NCBI GenBank assembly: GCA_031769625.1
Contig: JAUIMM010000200.1
Coordinates: 51,358,001-51,422,000 of the forward strand
Reading direction: 5' to 3'
Length of the DNA stretch: 64,000 nt
Source: Taudactylus pleione
Lineage: Eukaryota > Chordata > Amphibia > Anura > Myobatrachidae
Positions 1 to 11,295 of the stretch are shown here, piece after piece. Under the pieces are notes generated by a model. The model saw only the letters and a program-made list of their open reading frames with translations. It did no database searches and had not been told where the DNA came from. Within the stretch, counting starts at the first letter, position 1. Every line of letters starts with the position of its first letter. The position numbers and the translations under genes are program-made.

Positions 1-300
1 AGTTTGATTGACAGAATGAGGGCGTTTGTGGGTGGTAACAGGGGAAGGTGCTTGAAAACGGGGGAGTGGAGATCCGAACGCAGGCGTGCCTAATTATGCG
101 AATTGTGTTTTATGGGAGTGCATAATTAGCAAAGTAGCGTCATGGCACATGTGACATGGGAGGTTTTTACACTGACATGATCGTAGAGCTTAAGAGAGGG
201 TATGGTCAACCTTAAGCTCTACGACCAGTTCCGATGGTTATCGATGCTCGCGATTAATCCTTATATGCCCGGAGATGATGTGTAATGCGTACGAGAAGGG
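1..300. mobile_element. MITE family A, copy 0 (truncated by the window edge and by the retrovirus)
   Basis: The first 300 bases match the interior of the complete family A copies at 21860, 34638 and 42619, including the shared segment with GTGGGTGGTAACAGGGGAAG. The left terminal repeat lies outside the window. The match fades around 290-312, where sequence coding for retroviral pol on the other strand begins. The expected right terminal repeat is not found next to the retrovirus. Confidence 0.75.
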
Positions 301-414
301 GGTGTATTTTTTGTCATCCGACCGCTTCCTCCCCTTGGTCGGCCAGTAACCGATCCGAACTAAGGGACACAACTTGCGAGGGAATCATTTGCATATCCGG
401 CCCCTTTTCCTGTA

Positions 415-1287
415 CTACCGTGCGGCACGATCGGGCTTTGAGGAAGAGACTAAGTCCTGTAATGGTAAAGCCAAAATAGAAAAACCTGGGATCCACATTC
501 TGCAGTATCCACACATTCCCAAGAAGGTACGAATTTGCTGTTGATTCTGCGGCAGTGTCATGGTCTGTATGGCCTGGATTCTGTCAGTAGTCAGATGTCG
601 TAATCCCTGGGTTAGACAGTGTCCTAAGTATTTAACCGTGGACTGACATGTCTGTAATTTGTCCTTAGCAACCTTGTGTCCTGTTTGCGAGAGATGAAGC
701 AATAAAAGTTTAGTATCATTTAAACATGACATAAAAGAACCAGAACACAACAAAAAATTGTCCACATATTGTATTAGAACAGATCCATTGGCAGGTTGAA
801 AAGATTGTAAACAGTTGTGTAAGACCTGGGAGAAGATACCGGGGCTATCTATGAAGCCCTGGGGCAATCGTGTCCATGTGTATTGTACCCCCCTGTATGT
901 AAATGCAAATAGGTACTGACAGCCAGGATGAAGAGGGACAGAGAAGAAGGCAGAACAGAGGTCAATGACAGTTAAATGGGTTGCATTTGGTGGGATCTGC
1001 ATTAGAATGACAGCTGGATTTGGCACTACGGGGAATTGGCTCTCTACTACCTTATTAACCCCTCTAAGCTCCTGTACCAGCCTATAACCCCTCTCACCAC
1101 TCTTCTTCACAGGAAAGATGGGACCGTTGGCTACACTAGCTGTACGGACTAAAATTCCCTGTTGTAATAACCGCTCAATTATGGGATAAACCCCTATCTC
1201 TACCTCTTGTTTTAATGGGTACTGGGGAATTTTTGGAGCTTGCCTACCAATTTTTAGATTTACCATTACGGGTGCTACATTTGCCAT
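415..1287 (-). pseudogene. pol: Retroviral reverse transcriptase fragment (pol)
   Basis: An open frame of 290 codons covers the RT fingers and palm and the start of the connection. Recognisable blocks in order are the N-terminal KQYPL-like region (here QYPLKQE), the VKKSG region, VIDLCSAFFSVPL (first catalytic Asp), RLPQGF, QYVDN and FLGMCGYCR. The normal active-site box of gamma-type RTs is YVDD; here the second Asp is Asn, which should abolish polymerisation. The frame breaks near 415 and the remaining pol is missing. It lies downstream of protease in the usual retroviral order. The start given is the first Met in the frame, not a true start, because pol would be made as a fusion. Confidence 0.85.
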
Positions 1288-1344
1288 TAATACAGTGTCC
1301 TATCCATCCTTGGTCCAAAGTGAATCTGGAATTTGGGATAACAT

Positions 1345-1749
1345 TTAATATACCTGAGATGGATTTTTACCTGAATCGGTAAAGTGATATATTAACCTTT
1401 GGGGAGTGTCCAATATATCCCTCACCTCGTGTGCCACTCTCTCTGGGATATCTAAGAATATACCATCAGGGGTACAATATATGACACATCCCATCTTACA
1501 TAATAAATCCCTTCCCAGTAGGTTAGTAGGAGCCGCTGCTGCCAGGAGAAAAGAATGCCTGGTATGCAATGGCCTGATAGTAACTTCTGTGGATTTGGTT
1601 AAAGGATAATGTTGCACTTTACCCATTACACCCATTGCTGGTACTGTCTCGTTGGCCACCTGTAAATTAGCTGGAGATTTTATCACTGATCTGGTCGCCC
1701 CTGTGTCTACAAGAAAACGATGTTTAGTACCAGCTACATCAACCATCAT
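1345..1749 (-). pseudogene. pro: Retroviral aspartic protease
   Basis: The reading frame has the retropepsin signature FLVDTGATRS near residues 12-21 and the second conserved block LLGRDLL near residue 78. Together these define the catalytic Asp loop and the C-terminal alpha-helix region of a retroviral protease. About 134 codons are open, close to a full protease domain. It sits between the gag zinc knuckle and RT, as in intact proviruses. The domain looks preserved, but the element around it is broken, so activity is unlikely. Confidence 0.85.
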
Positions 1750-1827
1750 CCCGGGTCTTCCCTAGTACTTCCAGTTAACCTGACTATCTGTAGACTACAG
1801 GTATGACCTGACCCCTAGCGTTGACTC

Positions 1828-2421
1828 TCATTCTCCAATACAGCATTTAAGGCCACAATTGGAGCTGGTGACTGTGAGAAATTTCCTGCACTCTGTGTAT
1901 CCCTTATGATGATATCCAGGTACTCCCTGGTTAGGGGGCCCTACCTTCTTCACTTTACAGTTCCTACTTACATGTCCCACTTGGTTGCAGTTAAAGCACC
2001 TTCGTGAGTGGGGTGGGTGAAAAGATTGCTGTGTGTGTTGAGTGGTAGAGAAAGATTGTGGGTGTGGATAAGGATTTTGAGGGTAATATGGTGGCTGTTG
2101 ATAGTATGGGTTTTGTTGCTGTGTGTGATAAGTGGGGTAGGGCTGTGTTTGTGGCGGTGCAGGATTGGTGAGGGCGTGTAGCTGTGCAGGTGCATGTGTG
2201 TCTGGTGGCTGTGATGTTACATTCATTCCTTCTAGAGCTTGAATACTAACAGCCATTAGCTTCTCGCTCTGGGTCTCTCTCTTCTTGAAGATGTTTTTAT
2301 CATGCTCAATAGCGGACTCTCTGAGTGTGTCTACAGTAACTCCTCTCCAGCCAGGTAGAGAGGTCTGGACTCGGGTCTTTAGATTGTCTTTAAGACCATC
2401 CATAAGTACCGTTATGACCAT
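1828..2421 (-). pseudogene. gag: Retroviral Gag, capsid C-terminus and nucleocapsid
   Basis: The first part reads like the end of capsid (a DGLK-type motif with REx repeats). It is followed by a long Pro/Gln/Tyr-rich spacer, then one CCHC zinc knuckle, CFNCNQVGHVSRNC, near residue 140. One knuckle is typical of gamma- and epsilon-like Gag. The upstream Gag part lies in another frame at 2625-3149, so at least one frameshift separates the two. Its role would have been particle assembly and genomic RNA binding. Confidence 0.8.
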
Positions 2422-2624
2422 TTCCCTGTGATGGGTGCTATCTTTAATATCTTCTATCCCAGTGTACTGGGTGATAGCCAGCAGAGCTCAGGTACAGTAA
2501 TCCTCTGCAGATTCACTCTCTTTTTGTTTTATGTTGAAAATTTCACTCCAGTTAACTACTACTGGAAAATATACACCCAATTGAGTTATTATGCGGGTAA
2601 TGTTACCTTGGTTAGCCTCATCTG

Positions 2625-3665
2625 TTAAAGGACCATTTCCCACTCCAAGACGCAATCCGTGATAAACTTTTTCATTGGTATATTGTTTGGCTCGTGAGCA
2701 TTACCCAAAATTTTAAAAAATCTTTGGCATTTTGCTAATTCCTTCTTAGGGTCAGGGAAGTCATTCATTATGGAATTTAGCTCAGCTCTTGTCCAAGGAC
2801 AATGCATTTCTACCTCTCTTGTGGGCACTACACCATTCGCATCCGGATTCCCATTGGGAACAATTGTTGTCCGGATGGGATGGATACCAGTCACACTTGT
2901 ACCTTTGACCTTGTTAGCTGGCTGGGGATTTAACTTATTACTGCTACTTATAGGGTTAACAAATTCCTCTACGGGTGCAGTGGATGTTAACACTTCCTGT
3001 ACAACCACTGATGAAGATGGGGCCACCACTCGTGCTTGTTGTGATGGAGCATCTAACATGTGTACAGCATGGGAAATGGCAGACATAACAACAGGTTCAT
3101 CATCCGCATAAGAAACATTTTCCTTGTGATTACTCAAGAGAGGGTACAAGGTACATGTTACATTTTTGTATGAGTTTTTACATCGACTGTACCTACACCC
3201 CTATCCGCATAGGGCGGTGGTGGTGCACATGAACTACTGACATTACCTTCCACAACGCTACCTTGCTGTGCGTGCACGCTATTTCACAGCGCACCCGCAC
3301 CGCAGTTTAGCGCTGCGCGCTGACTCCCTTGCATCATGCACGTGACGCTGGTTTGCACCACATGCACACCCTTAAGCCACGTATGCCCCTTGTGCTGCCA
3401 CAATTTTAAACAATCGTTATACTTTATCTTTTTCATTCGAGAGTGCACCATACAGATGCTATCTCGGACATTGTTCAATACCTCCTTATCAATGCTGCCA
3501 ATTCTGGGAAACGGTGTCACACTTCCTTATCATTTTACACCATACATCACAGTACCTAGTTGCATAAGCACCGTACCTAGTATGCATAATATGCCGTGCC
3601 GACCCAAGCGGCGCTTCCAACAGCAGCACATCATCTAACATCTCTACCGTTTGTTTGGCTCCCAT
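2625..3665 (-). pseudogene. gag: Retroviral Gag, N-terminal part, frameshifted
   Basis: A minus-strand ATG at 3665 opens with Met-Gly (MGAKQTVEML), the arrangement expected for a myristoylated matrix protein. That frame stops near 3490. The neighbouring frame stays open through 3520-3284, and another through 3149-2625, which contains the FPDPKKELAKCQRF-type capsid segment. I read this as one Gag chain broken by at least two frameshifts. The matrix assignment rests only on the Met-Gly start and position; the capsid segment is better supported. Confidence 0.55.
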
Positions 3666-4264
3666 CTTTGGGAAAATAACGCTAAACTTTTCAATAGAGA
3701 TTTAGATTGGTGAAAGAACGTCAAGGCTACTTTCACTTACCTGTGGATGATATTAACAGGATGCGCGCACACACCTATGGAAGAATAACCAGGCTGCTTC
3801 CACGCACCTGATCCCTTTTTGACTACCTTTCAACTGCTAGCATGTAGGCATTCCAATAACACCTACCCTTTTCAGTGATTTCGTTCACCCTCTGCTCAGT
3901 TCACAATCACAATTTGCCACAACTGTGCGGTTCAATTACAATGCTCAATAACCCTAACTGATCACTGAATGCTGCAGTCACACTGAGAGCCGATACCTAC
4001 AACAAAGACAACTACACCTGCTTATGTATATAGACTGCGGTATCTACTACCGAGCCACTATGCCGACACCAGGCACCTAGCACTGAAGGGTCCTACGATA
4101 CCCTTAACTAGGGAACATGTTACCCCTACAACACACTTTTCCTGCGCAGAAAAATAAACGTTCTCTCAGATTTTGGCAACACCGACTTAAGATATTTACA
4201 ACAATGCTGTCTATCAATATCACAATGCAATCTCAACGGCTTTGTTTACACATGGCAGCAATAC

Positions 4265-4355
4265 AAGAAATACGTATACGCTATTGTGCGACTAGTCGCA
4301 TACACAATAATGCGACTGCTACACAAATGTATTATTAGCCTTACGCTATTGTGCG
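4265..4355. repeat. Repeated and inverted TGCGACT motifs in the retroviral leader
   Basis: The heptamer TGCGACT occurs several times around 4287-4350 together with its inverse, including the palindromic stretch GTGCGACTAGTCGCATAC. The same heptamer reappears near 5152. Function is unknown. Confidence 0.5.
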
Positions 4356-4594
4356 ACTTCCCCTTTTAACATGAAAATTCTATCAACGAACGAAAACAAA
4401 CTTTTTCCTCCCTTGTCCCTGTATTCAAATCAGCGCTCCTTGAACTCACACAATATACGGATAGCGGTCTCTCAGCAACCAAGTGGTAGCAGGTTTTCGA
4501 AGGCAAATCGTTCTTTCCTGCTTATGGTACCTTTCCACCCTTTTGGTGAGAGATCGCTAACCGTGTGTCTATCGTGTAAGTAGTAGCGTGATCT

Positions 4595-4612
4595 CACTCG
4601 ACGAAGCCCCCA
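4595..4612 (-). promoter_or_regulatory. Primer binding site resembling tRNA-Pro
   Basis: The minus strand reads TGGGGGCTTCGTCGAGTG. The first eight bases and the following CGTC match the standard tRNA-Pro primer binding site, apart from one extra T. It lies about 930 bases before the Met-Gly start of gag, so the leader is long. The LTR should end just upstream, at about 4613. Confidence 0.55.
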
Positions 4613-5200
4613 ACTATCGATTCCTACCTATCTATACACTCTAAAATTGTTGCTATTTAGCGTTATGAGTCGCACAAGAATAATTGCTTTCAGACTTTGA
4701 TTGTGGTTCCAAAGCACAAAAAGTTATTATTCACCATAAAAACAGATAGTTACATGCTGTGATCTAAATACAATTAGCGCAAACAAATTATGCAGACACA
4801 AGGTACAGTCGTTACATATGCACGCACTCTGAATCCAGATCCCGGCATCAAAGATGAAACCTCTGTCAACAGCAAAGCAAGAAGACTAGCATCTAGTTTC
4901 AGAGAGCCTGCATGTATACTCTTACAGAGATAGGCAATACAATAGGACAGTTTGGCATGATTCCATTGGTTCTTCTTCCTGGTTCTTCTGTTACAGTACA
5001 GTTCATAGGTCAATTTGTATGGTCACATTCCAGCCTCCAACAGCTCTTTGTGTCCATTTTCCCGCTGCATAACAAATTAGACTGGCTGCATTACAGGATA
5101 CATTTTAATGCCTAACTCTCTATGATCCATAACTTGCAGACACATGCGTTGTGCGACTAAGTGTTTTTGTGGAGTACACCGTGGTACATGTTTTGCAGGG
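4613..5200 (-). mobile_element. Probable 5' LTR region of the retrovirus, boundaries unresolved
   Basis: Placed by position next to the primer binding site. No second LTR exists in the window to define the ends, and no clean TG...CA termini or convincing TATA/polyadenylation pair was found. The sequence merges into chromovirus sequence between 5160 and 5205. Confidence 0.35.
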
Positions 5201-5229
5201 TTGATCATATTATATGTTTTGGTTCTGAG

Positions 5230-6150
5230 ACCCCATCCTTGACTACTGAGGCTTGAACAACATCACAATTAAGAGGATTGAACAACATCACAATTAAGAA
5301 TAAATATCCTCTTCCCCTCATTTCCGAATTATTTGACAAAGTACATGGCGCCTCCATCTTCACCAAATTGGATCTTCGAGGAGCATATAATCTAATTCGA
5401 ATAAAGGAAGGAAATGAGCGGAAGACTGCCTTCAATAGTCGAGACAGCCACTACAAGTACTTAGTGATGCACTTTGGCCTGTGTAATGCCCCAGCAGCCT
5501 TACAGGGATATGTAAACGAGATCTTTTGTGATATTCTTTATCATTTCGTAGTAGTTTATTTGGATGACATTTTGATTTTTTCCAGTATTCTTCAGTCTCA
5601 CCACCAGCATGTCAAGGATGACCTCTCATTTTCGAGCTCATCATTTATTTGGGAAGCTCTCCAAGTGTATTTTTGAGAAGTCTTCTGTTCCATTTTTGGG
5701 CCATATTATTTCGGGAAGATCTTTAAAAATGGACCCTGAGAAATTAAGTGCTATCCAGGACTAGCCCCAACCTAACTTTTTAAAAGCTGTTAAGCAGTTC
5801 CTAGGTTTCTCCAACTACGACCAAAGATGTATTCATAACTTTTCAACCATTGTCGCTCCCATCACAGTGCTCACAAAAAAGGTGCAAATCCTTCATGTTG
5901 GACTCCCTCGGCAGTGAATGCCTTCCAGACTCTCAAGCAAGCTTTTTCCTCCGCTCCCATCTTGTGTCAACCTGACTTGGAAAAACCATTCACATTTGAG
6001 GTTGACACTTCCTCAGTCGGTGTGGGTACATTATTATCACAAGTAGCAGTAGATGGACGAAATCATCCTTGTGGGTACTTCTCACAAAAATTATCTTCAG
6101 CAAAAAGAAATTACGCTATCAGTGATCAAGAGAATGAAATTGGCACTTGA
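5230..6150 (+). pseudogene. Gypsy reverse transcriptase and RNase H, frameshifted
   Basis: RT blocks in order are [34 protein letters not shown] and [11 protein letters not shown] with an intact YLDD box. The frame breaks near 5640; homology continues in another frame (FLGHIISG, then AVKQFLGFSNY) to about 5890. A third frame carries an RNase H start, FTFEVDTSSVGVGTLLSQ, at 5990-6045. At least two frameshifts and one in-frame stop near 5763 make it inactive. The YLDD box itself has survived. Confidence 0.9.
5253..5302 (+). repeat. 25-bp tandem duplication in RT
   Basis: The 25-base unit starting TTGAACAACATCACAATTAA occurs twice back to back, at 5253 and 5278. It codes for the conserved LNNITIK segment of gypsy RT, so the duplication is secondary damage. 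Confidence 0.9.
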
Positions 6151-6554
6151 GAAGTGGAGACACCTTTTAGAGGGAACTTGAGTTCCCTATAACAATTATT
6201 TCAGACCATAAAAATCTCTTGTATTTAAAGACAGTTCAACGTCCTTAACCCCAGACAAGCTCATTGGGCTCTTTTCTTTTCTAGGTTTAATTTTTTAAGA
6301 TCCTGTTATACAGAACAAAAAAGCTGATGCTCTTTCTCAGTCCTTCCTGCCGCTAGGTGAAGATGAAGACCTACACAAGAATCGTACTATTCTCAACCCA
6401 TTGGATTTTGCACATACTCAAGCTTGTACTCCCAATCGTGGCTCCCAATCTTCACAAGCAACTACTGACATGGGCTCATGCCTCTCTTTTCGCTGGAGAT
6501 TCAGGCATTCTCAAAACTTTGAAGCTTCTCTAACTCCCTTATTGGTGGCCATCT
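6151..6554 (+). pseudogene. Decayed RNase H C-terminus and linker to integrase
   Basis: Short pieces of homology to the RNase H tail and the integrase N-terminal zinc domain can be followed in mixed frames (for example KKADALS near 6320). Stops occur in all frames, so no reading frame is proposed. Confidence 0.55.
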
Positions 6555-7202
6555 ATGAAAGAGGACGTCAGTAAATGTATTTCTTCTTGTGCTAATTGTG
6601 TCCAGCACAAACCTGCTCGTAGGAAGATGGTGGGTCCTCTACGCCCATTACCTATTCCAATCAGACCATGGTCCCACTTGTCCATGGTTTTAATTTCAAA
6701 CCTACCCACCTCTAAAGGACACAACACAATTTGGGTGGTAGTAGGCCACTTCTCTAAGATGGCACATTTCATCCCTTTAGTTGGTCTTCCTTCAGCTCCA
6801 CAATTAGCCAAAGTATTCCTGCAAGAAGTTTTCCATCTACCTACAGAAATTGTGTCTGAACAGAGTGTACAATTTGTGGCCAGGTTCTGTCGAGCCCTTT
6901 GCTCTTCCTGCAGTGTTAAATTAAAAAAAATTTCCGCCTATCATCCCCAGACTAATGGTCAAACAGTGTCAATCAGGAACTGGAGACATTCATCAGACTG
7001 TTTGTATATTCCTCCCAGGATGACTAGTTCGAGTTTGCTCATAATTACATACCTCTACAGATTCCACTCCTTTTTTTCACTGTCTTTGGCAGGCATCCTT
7101 GTGTTCCTGAATTTCAAGCTTTACTTCCAATTGAAGAAACTGCCATTTCCAGTCTTTTGGAATCTTACTCGGATATTTGGAAGAAAATACATTCTTCTTT
7201 GA
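6555..7202 (+). pseudogene. Gypsy integrase core, all three catalytic acidic residues substituted
   Basis: The frame starts in the zinc-binding region (CISSCANCVQHK) and continues through the integrase core (PWSHLSMVLISNLP, VVVGHFSKMAHF, EIVSEQSVQFVARF, AYHPQTNGQT). Compared with the conserved gypsy pattern, the first catalytic Asp is Val (MVLI instead of MDFI), the second is Glu (SEQ instead of SDR), and the Glu after NGQT is Val. Homology decays after about 6985. The triad loss shows long decay without selection. Confidence 0.9.
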
Positions 7203-7289
7203 AAAAAAACTTCCAGAAATTATAAGAAATTTGCCAACCGTAAACAATTGGAGACAGAGTCTGGCTTTCTACAAAGAACATAAGGCTAA

Positions 7290-7685
7290 AAGTTGAGAGT
7301 ATGAAATTTGCCCCACGTTTCATTGGTGTTTATTGGATCCAAAGGATCATCAACCCAGTGGCCTATAAATTGGAGTTACCTTCTCAATTAAGGATTCCTA
7401 ATACGTTTCACGTTTCCTTAATTCGACCTTTGGTTCTCAATCAGTTGCAACACATGAAACCTAAGACTCCACAATTTCATACTCAATGCGGAGTTGAATT
7501 TTAGGTAGATCAAATTCTTGATTCTAGACACCAATTAGGTAATCTCCAATATTTGATCGATTGGAAAGGCTACGGACCAGAAGAAAGTACATGGATTAAA
7601 GCCTCTGATGTACATGCTCCACAGCTTGTACGTGCTTTTCATAGGAAATTTCCTGGTAAACCTTCAAGGTGTCAGGAGTACTGTC
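7290..7685 (+). pseudogene. Gypsy integrase C-terminus and chromodomain
   Basis: The frame at 7301-7504 carries the GPF-like segment FAPRFIGVYWIQRII and the FHVSLIRPLV block that precedes the chromodomain. A stop at 7502 interrupts it, and the next stretch reads as a chromodomain ([20 protein letters not shown]) up to about 7680. A chromodomain at the integrase end defines chromoviruses and is thought to target heterochromatin. Confidence 0.9.
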
Positions 7686-7697
7686 CAGGGGGGGTAC
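7686..7697 (+). promoter_or_regulatory. Polypurine tract
   Basis: CCAGGGGGGGTAC directly before the LTR start TGTTAGGA is the expected plus-strand primer position. Confidence 0.7.
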
Positions 7698-8976
7698 TGT
7701 TAGGATGCACCCTGGGATTGGTCGCTACTCACCACAGCGCTGGCTTCCTGATTTCCCGGGCGGTCAAACGGCAGGTGCGGCGGCGGGTGGCTCACTGAGT
7801 ATTACGCCCGGGGTCTGCTAAGACTTCTATGCGATGCTCCATTGCGTGGTTTTCCGTGGCAGCTGTCATGGGTGCAGCCATGTTGTCTGTATCACCTGAC
7901 TGGACCTTCCTCCAATGGTAGTCCTGCGGTCACTCAGCTGATTCTTTTTTCCAATGACCAGCTACCTAAGGGAATAAGAGCTGGACTCCGGGAATAGGAA
8001 GTTGCTTTAACAGCTTCACTACTCCAGTGACTGTTTGCTGTAGTATCGTTCTTGGTTCCATACTGTGTTCACTTCCATTGACTCTTTCCAGTGTTATTCT
8101 CCAGCGTGATTTACCAGTACTATCCTGTGCCTGGCTCTCCAGAATTATTTACCTGCGTCTGGATCCCCAGCAATTATATATACCAGTACTACCTTGCATC
8201 TGGATCCTCAGCGTTATATATTAGTACTACCCTGCACCTGGATCCCCAGCATTATATACCAGTGCTACCCTGCGTCTGGATCTCCAGCATTATATATATC
8301 AGCACCACTCAGTGTCTGGATCTCCAGTGTTACTAATTAGTGCTCACCTGCATACTGGTTATCAGTGCTCTTCTCCACACGTTACTCTTCAGCCTTCATA
8401 CAAGTTCTCTAGAGTTGATCTCCAGTGACTTCTATAGTGAAAGTCTGCATAGTGATCTCTTGTATCTATCTCCAGTGATACTTTTTCAATATATACCTGC
8501 GTATAGATTCTCCAGTGCAATACTGTGTACTCATTCCCAGAGATATACTGCTGTGAAACTCTGCATATCCTCACCAACGTTAGTCCAAAGTTCCATTCCT
8601 CAGTACTATTCTCCAGAGATATTCTTCAGTGTTATTCTCCAGTAATATTCACCATTGCTATCTCCGGAGATTAAACACCAGTGCCAGTCTCATAACTTCA
8701 TTCCTGTCACTTAGTCTCCTCGCTAATCCCTAGGTACCTGACCAGAGGACCGCGACCTGCGCACTGGTTGCAGCAAAACCCACATCCCAATTGGAGGTGT
8801 CACTGGTGAAAACTACCAGTGGGTTAGACTCTGCGCCTCTGGACAGATCTCACCAACACCTGTATTTAGCTTATGAAGAAGATGTACATCCAATTGCCCG
8901 CTTACAGCTTCCTATTCACCATAGTAACCCGGCTCTCAGTTCCCCGACTGAAGATCCCCAGTGCAGGGTCGTGATA
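7698..8976 (+). mobile_element. Chromovirus 3' LTR (LTR1)
   Basis: It starts TGTTAGGATGCACC right after the polypurine tract. The 3' boundary is set by alignment by eye with the minus-strand copy at 30850-31937: both end in a TGATA/TGACA-like motif after a shared region with TTAGACTC(T/C)G. Length is about 1.28 kb. It contains a minisatellite at 8159-8356. Confidence 0.7.
8159..8356 (+). repeat. Minisatellite of about 39 bp inside LTR1
   Basis: Five units of 38-41 bases, each starting CTGGATC(C/T)(C/T)CAG and followed by TTATATA and AGTACTACC-like blocks. Looser copies extend upstream to about 8080. Confidence 0.85.
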
Positions 8977-9360
8977 GGTGGGATGCATGCCGGCATTGGT
9001 AACACTGGTATGTATGAAGGAATGCGCAAAGGACCACTCTAATGGTAAGAGCAGCCCTTTGCGAATGATGGACTTCCAGGTCTAAGATCCAGAAGCCCCT
9101 CTGGCGTTCTTCTGAGCATGCGCAGAAGGATGCACGTGCCATGGGGGGGTGCTGGGAGGGATCTGATTGGATCTCTCTCACAGCACTCACCTGATAGATG
9201 CCCATAGGCTCCTATAGGGTAACTCCATCAGGATATGGCATTACCCACCGCAACCAAGCCCCAGAGTGCATCACATTCTGAGGCTTGGTGTATATGAGAA
9301 ATGCGTTCGAACATGCATTTTCAGGGTTTGACCGTATTTCTCCCCTTGCTGCATCCCGCC
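8977..9360. mobile_element. MITE family B, copy 1
   Basis: Begins GGTGGGATGCAT and ends GCATCCCGCC, imperfect inverted ends. Interior blocks (CGCAAAGGAC, GCATGCGCAGAA, TTGGATC, TAGAAATGCG-like) recur in the same order at 29748-30138. Confidence 0.75.
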
Positions 9361-10000
9361 TAGGTGCAGCTTTAAATAGGTTGCTCTTGTAAGGGGTGGG
9401 AAAGAGCAGTCATGTGAGTGCAGCAGACAGGTTGTTGGCAATCAGCTGATCCAATCCATCATGGCTGCCCACATGCACCTAAGGAAAGCACTGACATCAC
9501 CCTGGAACAGGATGGTCTACTTATAGAAGCATCGCAGGACAGGATATGAGTGGCCACATCCCTTGTTTGTGACAGGCATTGTATAAGTAAATATTGAATA
9601 AATTCTAATAATAAAAAAAATTATATGCAGGATGCAATATCAACAATAACCATAGGCAGAAGTTCAGACAACATGAAACAGTACAGTTAGTCATTACTGT
9701 AGGGCAATAGTTCCCAAACTGTGCGTGCTCCAGCACTCTCCCTGGGGTGCTGCAGTGGCCTAGTGACATTTTATGATTTCATTATTTTTTTGTGCACGGG
9801 GAGCAGAGCGGGGTGGGGATGGTTGTGATAAGCGGGGAGAGCATGCAGGAGCGGACCTGTCAGTGGAAAGCAACAGGCAGTGGATCCAGAGGCCAGGGCC
9901 AAAAGTAGGATTTTTTCACCCGGGGCAAGGCCATAACTTGGCACCCCCAAAAAAAATATACAACATAGAGGACAAATAGGGCATGTAGTTTTGTGACATA

Positions 10001-10935
10001 GGGCTCTATTAACTACAATCCGCATTTGTAATGCAGATTGTAGTGTGATATTACCGAGTGAATTCGCATAGCGAATTCAGGCAATATCACAGGGATTTAC
10101 TACAAATCCCTTGCAGGGACAGAGCTTGCGATAAAGCTCTGTCCCTGCGAATCCCCTCCGGAGCCTTGTCATGGTATTTTCGCAAAAAATACCGTGATTA
10201 AGTGCCCACGCATGTGCCGACCAACCACCGCTGTTACCCTCCCACCGGCACTAAGCCTCACCCCCGGTGCTAAGCCCCACCCCCTGCGATCGCGGACCCC
10301 CGCGACCCCCCCTCCCTTACTTACACTTACCTGCATGCTCCAGGCCTCCGGTGATGTTCTCCATTCCTCCGGTCAGGTGATCTCCCATACTGCACTGCGG
10401 CCCGGTCACCTGATGACCGGGCCGCAGTGCACTGTGGGAGACCAGCTGACCGGAGGGGAGTCATCACCGGAGGCCCGATCACCGGTCTCTGGAGTCAGGT
10501 AAGTAATTTTTTTTTTAACAGTTTTTTTTTTTTTTACAGTAATCAGCTTGCGGTCTGTTTAGACCACACAGCTGATTACTGGGACTGACTCCCGGCTCTG
10601 CTCTCCCCGTTAGAGCAGGCCAGGAGTCCGGTAACCGGGGGAGACCCTGGATAACGCCACCTCCAGGTGGCATTATTATCACAGGGCTTTCCCCAATATT
10701 TTTTTCACATTTATTTTTAGTAACTCTGGTCGGGTCACATTTCCCATTACAGTTATGGGAAATGCGATCTGCTTTACTAAAAATAAGTGATACTTAGGGG
10801 TTGGAGTAGAATTTTACGAATTCTACTCCAATTGCCCTGCAATAACTATAGGTAATACTAAAATAATGTGAAAAGGGTGTGAAAACACCCTTTTTCACTT
10901 TATTTTAGTAAAAATAATGTTAATAAATAGAGCCC
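10001..10935. mobile_element. MITE family C, copy 1
   Basis: Inverted ends GGGCTCTATTAA and TTAATAAATAGAGCCC. It matches, in reverse orientation, the copies at 53432-54361 and 56333-56948, with shared inner hairpins such as GTGAAAACACCC and AACGCCACCTCCAGGTGGC. CAG|GTAAGT followed by a T-run is near 10496. Confidence 0.85.
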
Positions 10936-10936
10936 A

Positions 10937-11295
10937 AAATAATGTCCCTTATAACACATTATGCCACACATTAATGACCCTTATAACACATTATGCCACG
11001 TAATGCCCCTTACAGCACATTATGCCACAAAGAAATGACCCTTATAACACATTATGCCACAGTAATGTCCCTTACAACACATTATGCCACACAGTAATGC
11101 CCCTTATAACACATTAAGCTACAGTAATACTCTTTATACATTATGCCACAGTAATGCCCCTTACACATTATGCCACAGTAAGGCCCCTTACACATTATGC
11201 TACATAAGGCCCCTTACAAATTATGCCACAGTAAGGCTCCTTACACATTATGCCACACTAAGGCCTCTTTTACATTAAGCCACAGTAAGGCCCAA
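10937..11295 (+). repeat. Minisatellite, about 27-37 bp units
   Basis: Roughly ten degenerate units with core ACATTATGCCACAGTAATGC and CCCTTA. The same unit occurs at 50060-50290 in the second family N copy. Confidence 0.85.

Larger units (their letters stand above)
313..5200 (-). mobile_element. Endogenous retrovirus, truncated at its 3' end
   Basis: Read on the minus strand, the order is LTR-like region, primer binding site, leader, gag, protease and the first part of reverse transcriptase. It stops before RNase H, integrase, env and the 3' LTR. Gag has a zinc knuckle, protease has a DTGA motif, and RT has an LPQG block. A proline-type primer binding site and gamma-like pol suggest a class I (gamma/epsilon-like) relative; this is inference from short motifs. 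Frameshifts in gag, the lost 3' half and an altered RT active site show it is defective. No target duplication could be found because both ends are unclear. Confidence 0.8.
5205..8976 (+). mobile_element. Ty3/gypsy chromovirus relic with 3' LTR
   Basis: Plus-strand order is RT, RNase H, integrase, chromodomain, polypurine tract and LTR, the order of vertebrate chromoviruses. The 5' LTR, gag and protease are missing; the element starts inside RT, just before the LRP...GLNNIT motif. Several frameshifts and stops interrupt the pol frame. It abuts the minus-strand retrovirus, and which inserted first cannot be told. Confidence 0.85.

Noticed and set aside
285..514. Short frames at the ERV/MITE junction as a possible fusion gene
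   Set aside because: They are the frameshifted decayed end of pol; no domain or regulatory context.
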